From Pseudomonadota bacterium (GTDB taxonomy: Bacteria; Pseudomonadota; Gammaproteobacteria; Burkholderiales; Burkholderiaceae_E), in assembly GCA_023389055.1 (NCBI GenBank), contig JAEWFA010000037.1:70289-134288 (forward strand): a DNA stretch of 64,000 nucleotides, given 5' to 3'. The position numbers and the translations under genes are program-made. Positions within the stretch are counted from its first letter, which is position 1. Every line of letters starts with the position of its first letter. The notes under the pieces were generated by a model. The model did no database searches. It had not been told where the DNA came from and worked only from the letters and a program-made list of their open reading frames with translations. Below, in pieces: positions 24,234-32,207 of the stretch.

Positions 24234-25054
24234 GCGAGTAACGGCCGATTGAATCGGCGCAGGACCGCCTCGAGTGCCGCGCCGCCCAAGGCCCTGGCCT
24301 TGTCGGAAATGACGAAGCAGTTGTCTCGCTGGCAGCGCGGATCCACATCGCCGAGCTTGAGTCCGGCACTCGCCACCACGCCGGATTGGATCAATCCTCG
24401 GAGGACGCCGCCGACGCGGGCGCGGACCGGGTGACCAGCGATCGTGCCAATCGTTTCCCCTTCCGCTACGAGATCGCCAATCGAGTGTGAACTGGTGAAT
24501 TTCCCCTCGCGGTCCGCTCGAAGGACACGTTCTTCCGTGTAGCCCGCGATATCTCCGGGGGTTCCGGTGTTCGCCTCGGCGCATCCCTCTTCAATGACGC
24601 GACCGAGTCGATGGCCACGGTTAGTCTCGATCACGTAGTGGCAATCGACTCCGGCCGTGAACCCCGGCCCAAGGCCGACGACCAAACGAGCATCGTCGAT
24701 ACTCGTGCCCACATTTCTCTTCGCGAGAATCGCATCGATCACGACGTCCGGAGTGACATCGTCGATGGCTTTCCAGTCGTCCGTGCGAATCACGGGGACC
24801 TCTCCGACGCGCCACGCCGCTCGAACCTCCGCGGCTTTGCGCACGGCTGTCGCGTTGATCCCTTCGACCGAAACAGATCCGGTCTCGAGCGCCGGGCAGA
24901 AAGAAACCGTACGCCGAACGCATAACGGCGTGTCAAGATCGATCAGGCAGAGCCGGCGCATGTTGGCCGTGTACAACCGCCACGCAATTCCCGTCGCCAT
25001 TTCACCTGCACTGCGAATCGCGATGATCGGCGTGATGAGCGACGACTCGTTCAT
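24230..25054 (-). CDS. yqeB: YqeB / EF2563-family molybdenum hydroxylase system protein
   Basis: A 274-residue protein matching the EF2563 (YqeB) family of the selenium-dependent molybdenum hydroxylase system. Typical motifs are IAIRSAGEMATGIAWRLYTA at the N-terminus (Rossmann-like), DARLVVGLGPGFTAGVDCHY, VIETNRGHRLGRVI, and the C-terminal GVLRGLIQSGVVASAGLKLG-DVDPR. It follows hcrA by 16 bp and overlaps yqeC by 4 bp. It probably acts in maturing the active site of the hcr enzyme. The reaction is not known for the family. Confidence 0.87.
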   Translation of the reverse strand: MNESSLITPIIAIRSAGEMATGIAWRLYTANMRRLCLIDLDTPLCVRRTVSFCPALETGSVSVEGINATAVRKAAEVRAAWRVGEVPVIRTDDWKAIDDVTPDVVIDAILAKRNVGTSIDDARLVVGLGPGFTAGVDCHYVIETNRGHRLGRVIEEGCAEANTGTPGDIAGYTEERVLRADREGKFTSSHSIGDLVAEGETIGTIAGHPVRARVGGVLRGLIQSGVVASAGLKLGDVDPRCQRDNCFVISDKARALGGAALEAVLRRFNRPLLA

Positions 25055-25070
25055 GGCGAGACGCGCCGGC

Positions 25071-27455
25071 CTACTTGCTCAACTCCGCAACTTGCTCGAC
25101 CGGCTCATCCGTCCTCTGCCGGGACTCTCGCCTGAGTTGGTGAAGTCCTTTCAGGATCTTCTCGGGCGAGAACGGAGTCGAGTACATCCGAACGCCGGTA
25201 GCGTCATAGATCGCATTGGCAATCGCAGCCAGGATTCCGGAGACAAGCCCCTCACCGACCTCCTTCACACGATAGGGCTTGCCGACCGTGTATTGCTCGG
25301 TTATTACCTCGGCGTCATCCGACTCGGTCATCTCGTGAATGGTCGGCATCCGGTAGTCAAGCCACGTCGGGTTCAACGTGTATCCGCTCTTGGTCATCAC
25401 CTCTTCAAGGAACGCGTGGCCCAACGCCATCGACACTTGCCCGTCGACCTGGCCACTGACGAGCGCGGGATTGACCGGGAAACCACAGTCGTGGACTGTC
25501 AGGGCGCGAATTACCCGCGCCTCGCCCGTCTCGCAGTCGACTTCGACCTCAGCCACCTGGCAACTGAACGCGTAGTTCTCGCTCCAGCGCCCCTTGGTCG
25601 TGGCGAGACTCGGGTGGGCAGGCTCGTCACGCATCGTCCGCCAGTAGCCCTCGCCGATGATCGTGTCACCGCGCCGAGTTGCGACACTGAACGCGATGAT
25701 CTCGCGGTACGTCATGCGTTGTTCCGGCTGTCCACGCCGCTGCACGCACTTGCCGCCGATCTCCAGATCCTCGACGGCGCACTCGAAGCGCTCCGCGACC
25801 AGCCGCAACATCTTGTCGCGGGCGTTTCCAGCCGCCTGCCTCGCGGCATTGCCGGTGACGTAGGTCATCCCGCTGATCCAGGCACCGATATCCTGAGGGG
25901 TGGTATCGGTATCCGAAGAGATGATCTTCACGTCCTCGAGAGGGAGGTACAACTCCTCCGCAACGATCTGCGAGATTACGGTCTCGGCGCCCTGCCCGAC
26001 ATCGATCGCACCAGTCAAGACCGTCGCGGACCCGTCATCGGCCATCTTCACGATTACGCCGGATCCGTTCGGGTAGATGAGCGAGCCGCCAAAATAGGAG
26101 CTGACGCCCATTCCGATCCCACGACGAATCGTCCCTTCGTTCTTGCGACCCTGCCCGTGCTTCGCGAGGAAATCCGACTTCTCCGCCGCAACCTTGATGC
26201 AGTCGATGAGACCGGCTTCGTGAACGTTGTCGCCGTTCGGCAACTCCTCCCAGGGTCGGCGAGCGTTTCGGAGACGTATGGTCACCGGATCGATACCCAG
26301 GTCCTGCGCGATCCGGTCGAGTTGTGATTCGATTGCGAACCGGATCTGTGGGCAGCCATGCCCGCGTTGCGGCGCACGTACCGGGTTGTTGGTGTGGACG
26401 GAAAGCCCCTCGTACGCGAGGTTGGGGATGCGGTAGGGAAGCATCGTGAAGCCCCACGCGAGGAAGATCACGACGACTCCACTTCCCCGATACGCACCCG
26501 CGTTGTTGATCGCGCGCACCTGCTGCGCAACGATCGTTCCATCCCTTCGGACACCCGTCTTGATCTCCATGATCAGCGGCTGACCGTGTCGATACGCAGA
26601 AAAGATCTCCTCGCGAGTCGCAACGATGCGCACCGGGCGACCGGTGATCATCGACAGACGGGCAGCGCAGTATTCGTGCGAATAGAGATCGATCTTCCCG
26701 CCGAACGTACCGCCGACATACGTCTTGTGAACCCGCACGGCGGAAAACGGCAGGTCGAGAACCTTGGCCAGCTTCGACCGCTTCACGAACGTCCCCATCG
26801 AGGACGTCCACACGTTCAACTTGTCGTCCTCCCAATGCGCGAGCGTCGCCTGCGGCTCCAGGTAGCCGTGAGTGCGCAGATGGCTCTCGAACCGGTCCTC
26901 ACGAACGTAGTCCGCTTCGCGAAACCCTTCCTCCACGTTCCCCCACCCGGTCGCCGTCCGGCCGCCGATATTGGAGAAGGGCGTCTCACCTTTCACCTTC
27001 GGATGGGTTGGATGAATCTGCGGAGCATCCGGTTTCATGGCTTCAAAAGGATCGAACACGGCCGGAAGCAGTTCGTATTCGACTTCGATTAGATCGATCG
27101 CCCTTTGCGCGGTGAACGCGTCGATCGCCGCTACAGCAGCGATCTCTTCGCCAACGTGACGCACCTTTTCACGCGCAAGCACCTCCTGGTCGGGCGGATA
27201 ACGTGGAGTCTCGACGAAGCCGTGCTTGATTCCTTTCGTGTCTTCGACCGTGATGACCGCTTCGACACCCGGAAGCGCCATGGCTTTCGATGTATCGATG
27301 CGCACGATCCTTGCGTGCGGATGAGGGCTGCGCAGAATGCGGCCCGTCAGCATCCCAGGCAGCTTGACGTCCTGCGTGTATACCGCTCGCCCCGTAACCT
27401 TGTCGGGACCATCCTTGCGGGCGCAACTCTTTCCCACGTACGACAACTGGCTCAT
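25071..27455 (-). CDS. hcrA: 4-hydroxybenzoyl-CoA reductase, molybdopterin subunit (alpha)
   Basis: A 794-residue large subunit of the xanthine-oxidase family, close in length to known HcrA (about 770). Motifs for molybdopterin cytosine dinucleotide binding include VGGTFGGK (about 245), the RAPQRGHGCPQIRFAIE stretch and GAIDVGQGAETV. The catalytic Glu is at about 735 in VKEVGEGLVSG, so the active site is complete. In the known enzyme this subunit reductively removes the 4-hydroxyl group from 4-hydroxybenzoyl-CoA, giving benzoyl-CoA, with electrons from ferredoxin. Assignment to HcrA rather than another hydroxylase relies mainly on the neighbouring beta subunit. It follows hcrC by 25 bp. Confidence 0.85.
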   Translation of the reverse strand: MSQLSYVGKSCARKDGPDKVTGRAVYTQDVKLPGMLTGRILRSPHPHARIVRIDTSKAMALPGVEAVITVEDTKGIKHGFVETPRYPPDQEVLAREKVRHVGEEIAAVAAIDAFTAQRAIDLIEVEYELLPAVFDPFEAMKPDAPQIHPTHPKVKGETPFSNIGGRTATGWGNVEEGFREADYVREDRFESHLRTHGYLEPQATLAHWEDDKLNVWTSSMGTFVKRSKLAKVLDLPFSAVRVHKTYVGGTFGGKIDLYSHEYCAARLSMITGRPVRIVATREEIFSAYRHGQPLIMEIKTGVRRDGTIVAQQVRAINNAGAYRGSGVVVIFLAWGFTMLPYRIPNLAYEGLSVHTNNPVRAPQRGHGCPQIRFAIESQLDRIAQDLGIDPVTIRLRNARRPWEELPNGDNVHEAGLIDCIKVAAEKSDFLAKHGQGRKNEGTIRRGIGMGVSSYFGGSLIYPNGSGVIVKMADDGSATVLTGAIDVGQGAETVISQIVAEELYLPLEDVKIISSDTDTTPQDIGAWISGMTYVTGNAARQAAGNARDKMLRLVAERFECAVEDLEIGGKCVQRRGQPEQRMTYREIIAFSVATRRGDTIIGEGYWRTMRDEPAHPSLATTKGRWSENYAFSCQVAEVEVDCETGEARVIRALTVHDCGFPVNPALVSGQVDGQVSMALGHAFLEEVMTKSGYTLNPTWLDYRMPTIHEMTESDDAEVITEQYTVGKPYRVKEVGEGLVSGILAAIANAIYDATGVRMYSTPFSPEKILKGLHQLRRESRQRTDEPVEQVAELSK

Positions 27456-27480
27456 GGAACATCTCCGAGCGGCGCAATGG

Positions 27481-27996
27481 TTACCGGGTTACCGGAAGCA
27501 CACCCTGATCCGAGGCCTGCAGCACTGCCTCGACGATCGCGTTGTACCCGGTGCAGCGGCAAAGGTTTCCCTCGAGCGCTTTCTTGATTTCGGGCACGGT
27601 CGGCTTCGGGTTCTCTTCCAGCAGCGAAGTGATCGACATCAGCATCCCGGGTGTGCAGAAACCGCACTGAATCGCGCCCTGATCAAGGAATGCTTGTTGA
27701 ATCGCGCTGATCTTCCCGCCTTCGACGAGTCCTTCGACCGTACGTATGTCCTTGCCGTCGCAGTCCACCGCCAGCGTGAGACAGGACAGCATGGGGCGCC
27801 CGTCGATCAGGACGGTGCATGCACCGCAAGTTCCCTGCTCGCAACCATCTTTGGTACCTGTGAGTCCGATGACCTCTCGGATCACTTCGACCAAGGCGTT
27901 ACGCGGCTCCACGGTGACGTAGCGCCACACGCCGTTTACGCAGAGTTCGACGATTCGCCGCGGCGCCGATTTGCGCCTTTCCGCCCGCTTCAGCAT
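27481..27996 (-). CDS. hcrC: 4-hydroxybenzoyl-CoA reductase, [2Fe-2S] subunit (gamma)
   Basis: A 171-residue iron-sulfur subunit. The plant-type [2Fe-2S] motif has Cys52, 57, 60 and 72 (GCEQGTCGACTVLIDG and LSC). The second cluster motif has Cys111, 114, 146 and 148 (QCGFCTPGM and GNLCRCTGY). ATG 27996 has GGAGGAA upstream; the longer in-frame extension to 28311 reads hcrB sequence. It passes electrons between the FAD subunit and the molybdenum subunit. Confidence 0.88.
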   Translation of the reverse strand: MLKRAERRKSAPRRIVELCVNGVWRYVTVEPRNALVEVIREVIGLTGTKDGCEQGTCGACTVLIDGRPMLSCLTLAVDCDGKDIRTVEGLVEGGKISAIQQAFLDQGAIQCGFCTPGMLMSITSLLEENPKPTVPEIKKALEGNLCRCTGYNAIVEAVLQASDQGVLPVTR

Positions 27997-28018
27997 TTGC
28001 CCGCTTCCTCCTGGAGTA

Positions 28019-29020
28019 CTAATGGCCGCGCGCCTTGTGCGCCGCGGACTCGAGCGTGCGGCGCAACTTGATGCGCACGTCGTCGCGTATGTAGCTCTTC
28101 GTGAACCCGTGATGCGGAAGGGGATTGAGCTCCTTCGCTGCAGCGGTGGCGACTTCAGAAAGAGTCGCCTCGTCGGGAACGCGCCCGGTAAGCGCCTCTT
28201 CCGCTGCAAAAAGCCGCACCGGTCGCTCGCGAACGGCGCCGATGACGATTCGCGCCGAACGGCACGCGCCGGAGGCTTGGTCGAGCCCGATCGATACGGC
28301 GATGACTGCAATCCCGAACTCGAGCCCGCCTCGCCGCGCCGATTTGCAATACCCCCAACCGGAACGCGCCGGTGCTCGCGGAACGATGACTGCGGTCAAC
28401 AGTTCGTCGTGCGCCAGTTGGATCGGAGACATGCCGTCGCCGGAATAGAGGGATTCGACGTTCATCCGACTTATTCCCGCTTCGCCACGCACCTCCACTT
28501 GCGCGTCGAGCGCAATCAACGCCGGGGCGGTATCGGACATGTACACCGACCAGCACGTCCCTTTGGCATTCGTCGGGAACGGATAGCAGACGTCTCCGCC
28601 ACGCTTGTAGCAGGGCGCCTTGAACTGGTAGTCGTGCTTCTGATTCAGATAGAGGCAGCGAGTCTCCTGACACAGGTTCCCGCCGAGAGTCCCCATCTGC
28701 CGAATCTGGTTTCCCGCCACCGAGGCTGCCGCCTTCGCCAGCATGGGCAACGCCGTACGGACGAGGGCAAAATTCTCGAGCGCGGCCAGCCGGGTCAATG
28801 CGTCGATACGGACGCTTCCATCGGGGAGGAGCGAAGGCGGCTCGGGAGACAGCGCCGCCAGGCTGATCAGCGTCGAAGGACGCACGATCTCGGTTCGCAT
28901 GTTCGGCAGAAGGTCCGTTCCGCCGGCGGCCACGCACGCTCCCGCGCCGAGTCCCCTCAATTTCTCACTGGCGTCTTCGAAGCTGGCCGCACGCTCGTAG
29001 TCGAAGTCGTACAGGATCAT
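28019..29020 (-). CDS. hcrB: 4-hydroxybenzoyl-CoA reductase, FAD and [4Fe-4S] subunit (beta)
   Basis: A 333-residue FAD subunit of the molybdenum hydroxylase family, with VAAGGTDLLPNMR and the GNQIRQMGTLGGNLCQ flavin loop. Its diagnostic feature is an insertion right after that loop with cysteines at 122, 137, 145 and 156 (plus 117), in RCLYLNQ, APCYKR, DVCYPF and KGTCWS. Known 4-hydroxybenzoyl-CoA reductase beta subunits carry such an extra [4Fe-4S]-binding insertion, and ordinary xanthine-dehydrogenase FAD subunits do not. ATG 29020 was chosen because homology begins there. It is the first gene of the operon, with the promoter and dyad just upstream. Confidence 0.88.
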   Translation of the reverse strand: MILYDFDYERAASFEDASEKLRGLGAGACVAAGGTDLLPNMRTEIVRPSTLISLAALSPEPPSLLPDGSVRIDALTRLAALENFALVRTALPMLAKAAASVAGNQIRQMGTLGGNLCQETRCLYLNQKHDYQFKAPCYKRGGDVCYPFPTNAKGTCWSVYMSDTAPALIALDAQVEVRGEAGISRMNVESLYSGDGMSPIQLAHDELLTAVIVPRAPARSGWGYCKSARRGGLEFGIAVIAVSIGLDQASGACRSARIVIGAVRERPVRLFAAEEALTGRVPDEATLSEVATAAAKELNPLPHHGFTKSYIRDDVRIKLRRTLESAAHKARGH

Positions 29021-29070
29021 GCGCGTAGTCTCCGAGGTGGGAGCTGCAACGCTGCAGATGCCACGGCGTT

Positions 29071-29125
29071 TTGGGCTCACACAGTTTGTGGGCCCAACTA
29101 TGTGGCTCGTCGAGAGGCGAAACAA
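29071..29125 (-). promoter_or_regulatory. putative promoter and operator of the hcr operon
   Basis: On the minus strand TTGTTT (29125-29120) is separated by 17 bp from CATAGT (29102-29097), a plausible -35/-10 pair. Overlapping or directly after the -10 is a dyad with 11-bp arms TTGGGCTCACA and TGTGGGCCCAA (29071-29097, spacer CAGTT, one mismatch). It ends about 50 bp before the hcrB ATG. A repressor bound there would block initiation; the MarR protein of the same block is the natural candidate. Confidence 0.5.
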
Positions 29126-29344
29126 TCACCCTTTGGTAGGAGTTTTCTTTAGGCTTGAAGATGTTTCACGCCGGCGGCATCGCGACGCAGCGTTCAAGAG
29201 CGAATTCGTCAGACTTGGGGCGCTGCGCAAGGCTCGGGCACAACGGAAGTGCCACCTCGCTGGTACACTTCGCTACGTGGAGTCTTCCGGGCGAGCTTTC
29301 ATAAATCGTTGACACACAAGAGACTTTTGCGATCAGGGACCGCA

Positions 29345-29398
29345 TCCCTGATGCGCCACCATCTTTCGAGAGGCCTTGCGAGTCGACGACTTGCAAGG
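29345..29398. repeat. 54-bp direct repeat, copy 2 (short tRNA tail plus terminator)
   Basis: It matches 12979-13032 at 52 of 54 positions. Only the last 17 bases of the tRNA (TCCCTGATGCGCCACCA) are present; upstream is unrelated DNA. The repeat begins as the right arm of a perfect dyad, ATCAGGGA-CCGCA-TCCCTGAT (29332-29352). The high-GC backbone starts immediately to the right. Confidence 0.9.
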
Positions 29399-29407
29399 TT
29401 TTTTTTT
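29371..29407 (+). terminator. rho-independent terminator within repeat copy 2
   Basis: Stem CCTTGCGAGTCG against CGACTTGCAAGG followed by nine T residues. It is the tRNA-type terminator of the repeat and separates the island from the AEC transporter gene. Confidence 0.8.
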
Positions 29408-29465
29408 AGCGCTCGAACGCCGCCTCGCCCGCACGCCCGATGAACGGGCCTTCGCGCACTCCGCC

Positions 29466-30371
29466 ATGCTCGTACAACGCATCCTCACGATCATCCTGCC
29501 CGTGTTCATCACGATCGCGATCGGGTACGGCTATGCGCGCTGGCGTGGGGCGGGCGTCCGGGACGAGATGGCGGCAGTGAACCGGATCAGCATGGACATC
29601 CTTTGCCCGCTGCTGGTGCTCACCGCATTCGCGTCGAAGGATTTCGATCTCGCGAGCAACCTGGAGCTGATCGCGGCGGGAATCGCGATCTCGATCGGCT
29701 CGGGGCTGTTCGCCTGGCCGCTGGCGCGCTTGCTGGGCTATGACCTGCGCAGCTTCGTGCCGCCGATGATGTACAACAACTGCGGCAACATGGGGCTGCC
29801 GCTCGCTGCGCTGGCCTTCGGGCAGGCCGGCCTCTCGGCAGCAGTGGCGCTCTTCATGGCCGGCAGCCTCGTCTACTTCTCCTTCGGCATCAAGATCGTC
29901 GAAGGTCGCCGCGGCAGCGGCACGTCGTGGAAATTCCTCACCAGCCCGATGATGCTGGCGATGATCGCGGGCCTGCTGCTGGCGTGGGCGCAAGTCGCGC
30001 TGCCCGACACACTGTTCACCGCGTTGCAGATGTTGGGCCAGGCGTGCATCCCGCTGATGCTCTTCGCGCTCGGCGTGCGAATGCTCGACGTGAGCTTCGC
30101 GAGTTGGCGCATCGGGCTGGTCGGCGCAGTCGCGTGTCCGCTCACGGGTCTCGCGGTCGCATGGCTGCTCGATGCCGGGTTCACGTTCACGCCGGATCAG
30201 CGCGCACAAGTCTATCTCTTCGCGGCCCTGCCGCCGGCGGTGCTCACCTTCCTCGTCGCCGAGCAGTTCGACCAGGAGCCGGACAAGGTCGCGGCCATCG
30301 TCCTGCTCGGCAACCTCGCTGCGGTCGTGTTCGTGCCGATCGGTTTGTGGCTGGGCCTGGCGAGTTCCTGA
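29466..30371 (+). CDS. AEC-family transporter (auxin efflux carrier-like)
   Basis: A 301-residue inner-membrane protein with about ten hydrophobic segments in two halves. Family-type motifs are PVFITIAIGYGYARWRG at the start and MMYNNCGNMGLPLAALAFG mid-protein. ATG 29466 was chosen because the first transmembrane segment follows directly; the in-frame extension to 29376 reads the terminator. AEC proteins export or take up small organic anions. Substrate is unknown. It is the first backbone gene after the island and clearly richer in G+C than the genes to its left. Confidence 0.88.
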   Translation: MLVQRILTIILPVFITIAIGYGYARWRGAGVRDEMAAVNRISMDILCPLLVLTAFASKDFDLASNLELIAAGIAISIGSGLFAWPLARLLGYDLRSFVPPMMYNNCGNMGLPLAALAFGQAGLSAAVALFMAGSLVYFSFGIKIVEGRRGSGTSWKFLTSPMMLAMIAGLLLAWAQVALPDTLFTALQMLGQACIPLMLFALGVRMLDVSFASWRIGLVGAVACPLTGLAVAWLLDAGFTFTPDQRAQVYLFAALPPAVLTFLVAEQFDQEPDKVAAIVLLGNLAAVVFVPIGLWLGLASS

Positions 30372-30383
30372 ACGCGCTCGTTC

Positions 30384-31100
30384 TCAGTAGCCGGAGAACT
30401 CCTCGGTGCGGATATCGTCCTCGTCGACCGGGAGCTCGACGAGCAGGCGACGCATCGCCTTGACCATCCCCTCGGGGCCCGACAGATACCAGATCGGCGC
30501 GGCTAGCTCCGGGACCCAACGCCGGATCGTCTCCGCGGCGATGCGACCGCTCTCGCCGTTCCATCCGGGCGGCACCGCATCCGTCACCACGGGCACGAAA
30601 CGGAAGTTCGGATTCTGCTCGGCGAAGCGCACGAAATCGGCCTGGAACGGCGCATCGTCGATCGAACGGTTCGCGTGCAGCAGCAGGATCCGGTGCCCGG
30701 TCCCATCGTGCGTTGCCTGCGCCACGATGCTGCGCACCGGCGTCGCACCGATGCCGCCGACGATGAACACCGCCGGGCGGCTTTGCTTGTTGTGCAGCCG
30801 GAAGTCGCCGTAGGGAGCGTCGAGCTTCACTTCGCTGCCGGGCGCGAGATTGCGCAGCACGCGCTTGAAGGCCGTGTCGCGCAATCGGGTTGCGAAGCCG
30901 ATCTCGGGTTCGTACGGCGCGGTGATGAACGAGAAGCCGCGAACGTTCCCCTCGGCGTCGGTCTCCGGCGGGTCGATCAGCGTGATGTCGGCGAACTGAC
31001 CGGCGCGATAGTCGAAGCCCTTCGGCTTCTCGAAGAAGAAGGCGCTCGTCTCGCGCGCGACCGGCTCCTTGCGCATCAGCCGGATGTTCAGTATCGCCAT
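30384..31100 (-). CDS. ferredoxin-NADP reductase-type FAD oxidoreductase
   Basis: A 238-residue cytoplasmic flavoprotein. The FAD domain (residues 1-100) shows FDYRAGQFADITL and GFSFITAPYEPEIGF. The NAD(P) domain (about 105-238) has VFIVGGIGATPVRSI, ILLLHANRSIDDAPF and the Cys-less end WYLSGPEGMVKAM. There is no iron-sulfur domain, so it should work with a separate electron carrier. ATG 31100 was chosen over 31136 for its match to the FAD-domain start. It is convergent with the AEC gene and divergent from the TrmB-like gene. Confidence 0.82.
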   Translation of the reverse strand: MAILNIRLMRKEPVARETSAFFFEKPKGFDYRAGQFADITLIDPPETDAEGNVRGFSFITAPYEPEIGFATRLRDTAFKRVLRNLAPGSEVKLDAPYGDFRLHNKQSRPAVFIVGGIGATPVRSIVAQATHDGTGHRILLLHANRSIDDAPFQADFVRFAEQNPNFRFVPVVTDAVPPGWNGESGRIAAETIRRWVPELAAPIWYLSGPEGMVKAMRRLLVELPVDEDDIRTEEFSGY

Positions 31101-31272
31101 CGTCCACTCTCCCCGCGGTTCAACGCATCGGTCCAATGCTCGCTCGATCGGCGACGAGCCGCGCGAGAAGAACTTTTGGCGGTGCGCTTATGCGTTGCCG
31201 TCGCACCGCAGACGCACTCGCCTTCCCCGCTCGAGGACGCGGGAATGACGGCGCCGACGCCGCAGCGGCCTA

Positions 31273-31296
31273 TAGTAGTTGCTGAAACGACTACTA
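31273..31296. promoter_or_regulatory. inverted repeat before the TrmB-like regulator gene
   Basis: Arms TAGTAGTTG and CGACTACTA (one mismatch) with a 6-nt spacer, 24-47 bp before the GTG start. It sits in the divergent promoter region with the flavoprotein gene. An autoregulatory operator is the simple reading. Confidence 0.5.
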
Positions 31297-31320
31297 CGAC
31301 TCCATTTCGTCCCTCCAACC

Positions 31321-32190
31321 GTGAAACTCCACGCGCTGCTCCAGGAACTCGGGTTCGGCGAATACGAGGCGAAGGCCTACGTGGCGCTCGCCAGCGCGGG
31401 GCAATGCAGCGGCTACGAGGTGGCCAAGGCAGCCGCCGTCCCCCGGGCGAACGTCTACGCGGTGCTCGACCGGTTGATCGCGCGCGGCGCAGCGCAACGC
31501 TTCGATACGGCCGAAGGAGTGCGCTACGCCGCCACGCCCGCGTCGCAGATGTTGCGGCGCCTCGAACAGAAGCATCAACGCACGCTGGCGGCAACGCGGC
31601 AGGGACTGGGCGACATCCAGCCGCCGCAGAACGAGATTCCGCCGGCCTTCACGTTGCGCGCAGAAAACGAGTTGCTCGATCGTGCGCGTGCGGCGATCGA
31701 CGCTGCACGCAAGACTCTGCTGCTCGCCGTGCAGCCCCAGGAAGCGGCTCGATTGTCCGAAGCGTTGCAACACGCGCGCGCTCGAGGCGTCGCGATCACC
31801 ACCGTCTGCCTTGAAGCGTGCGAGCGTGAATGCGGCGCATGCGCGGGCGACGTCTATCGCTTCCAGGCGGCGCCGGGCGGCGGAATGCGCTGGTTGCTGC
31901 TCGTCGCCGACCAGCGCGAGGCGCTCGTCGGCCAGTTCGATCGCGCCACGGTCCAGGGAGTGGTCACCGCACAGCCTCCGGTGGTCGAGCTGACCGGCGC
32001 TTACATCCGACAGGGCCTGTCGCTGGCGCTGTTGAGCAACGAACTCGGCGCGCGACTGCGGCAGCTGATGTCGCCACGAACACGACAGGCGTTGGATCGC
32101 CTGTACCCGGGCGAGGGGTTCCTCGCCCATCTGCGCAGCCTGGGCACGCCGGCATTCCCGGAATCCAGCGAACGACAGGCTCGCGACTGA
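31321..32190 (+). CDS. TrmB-family transcriptional regulator
   Basis: A 289-residue protein from GTG 31321. The N-terminal winged HTH is of TrmB type: LGFGEYEAKAYVALASAGQC, then SGYEVAKAAAVPRANVYAVL. A coiled linker follows (RRLEQKHQRTLAATRQGLGD), then a phospholipase-D-like C-terminal effector domain (about 115-250) containing ARGVAITTVCLEACE. TrmB proteins respond to sugars or metabolites and are best known in archaea, though bacterial members exist. The next gene begins 17 bp downstream, so the pair is probably an operon. Confidence 0.8.
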   Translation: MKLHALLQELGFGEYEAKAYVALASAGQCSGYEVAKAAAVPRANVYAVLDRLIARGAAQRFDTAEGVRYAATPASQMLRRLEQKHQRTLAATRQGLGDIQPPQNEIPPAFTLRAENELLDRARAAIDAARKTLLLAVQPQEAARLSEALQHARARGVAITTVCLEACERECGACAGDVYRFQAAPGGGMRWLLLVADQREALVGQFDRATVQGVVTAQPPVVELTGAYIRQGLSLALLSNELGARLRQLMSPRTRQALDRLYPGEGFLAHLRSLGTPAFPESSERQARD

Positions 32191-32207
32191 AGAAGGAGTG
32201 ATCAATC

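Noticed and set aside
25071..29020. Selenocysteine in the molybdenum hydroxylase subunits
   Set aside because: No in-frame TGA is needed to complete any subunit. The selenium hint comes only from yqeB/yqeC, which relate to a labile, non-selenocysteine form.
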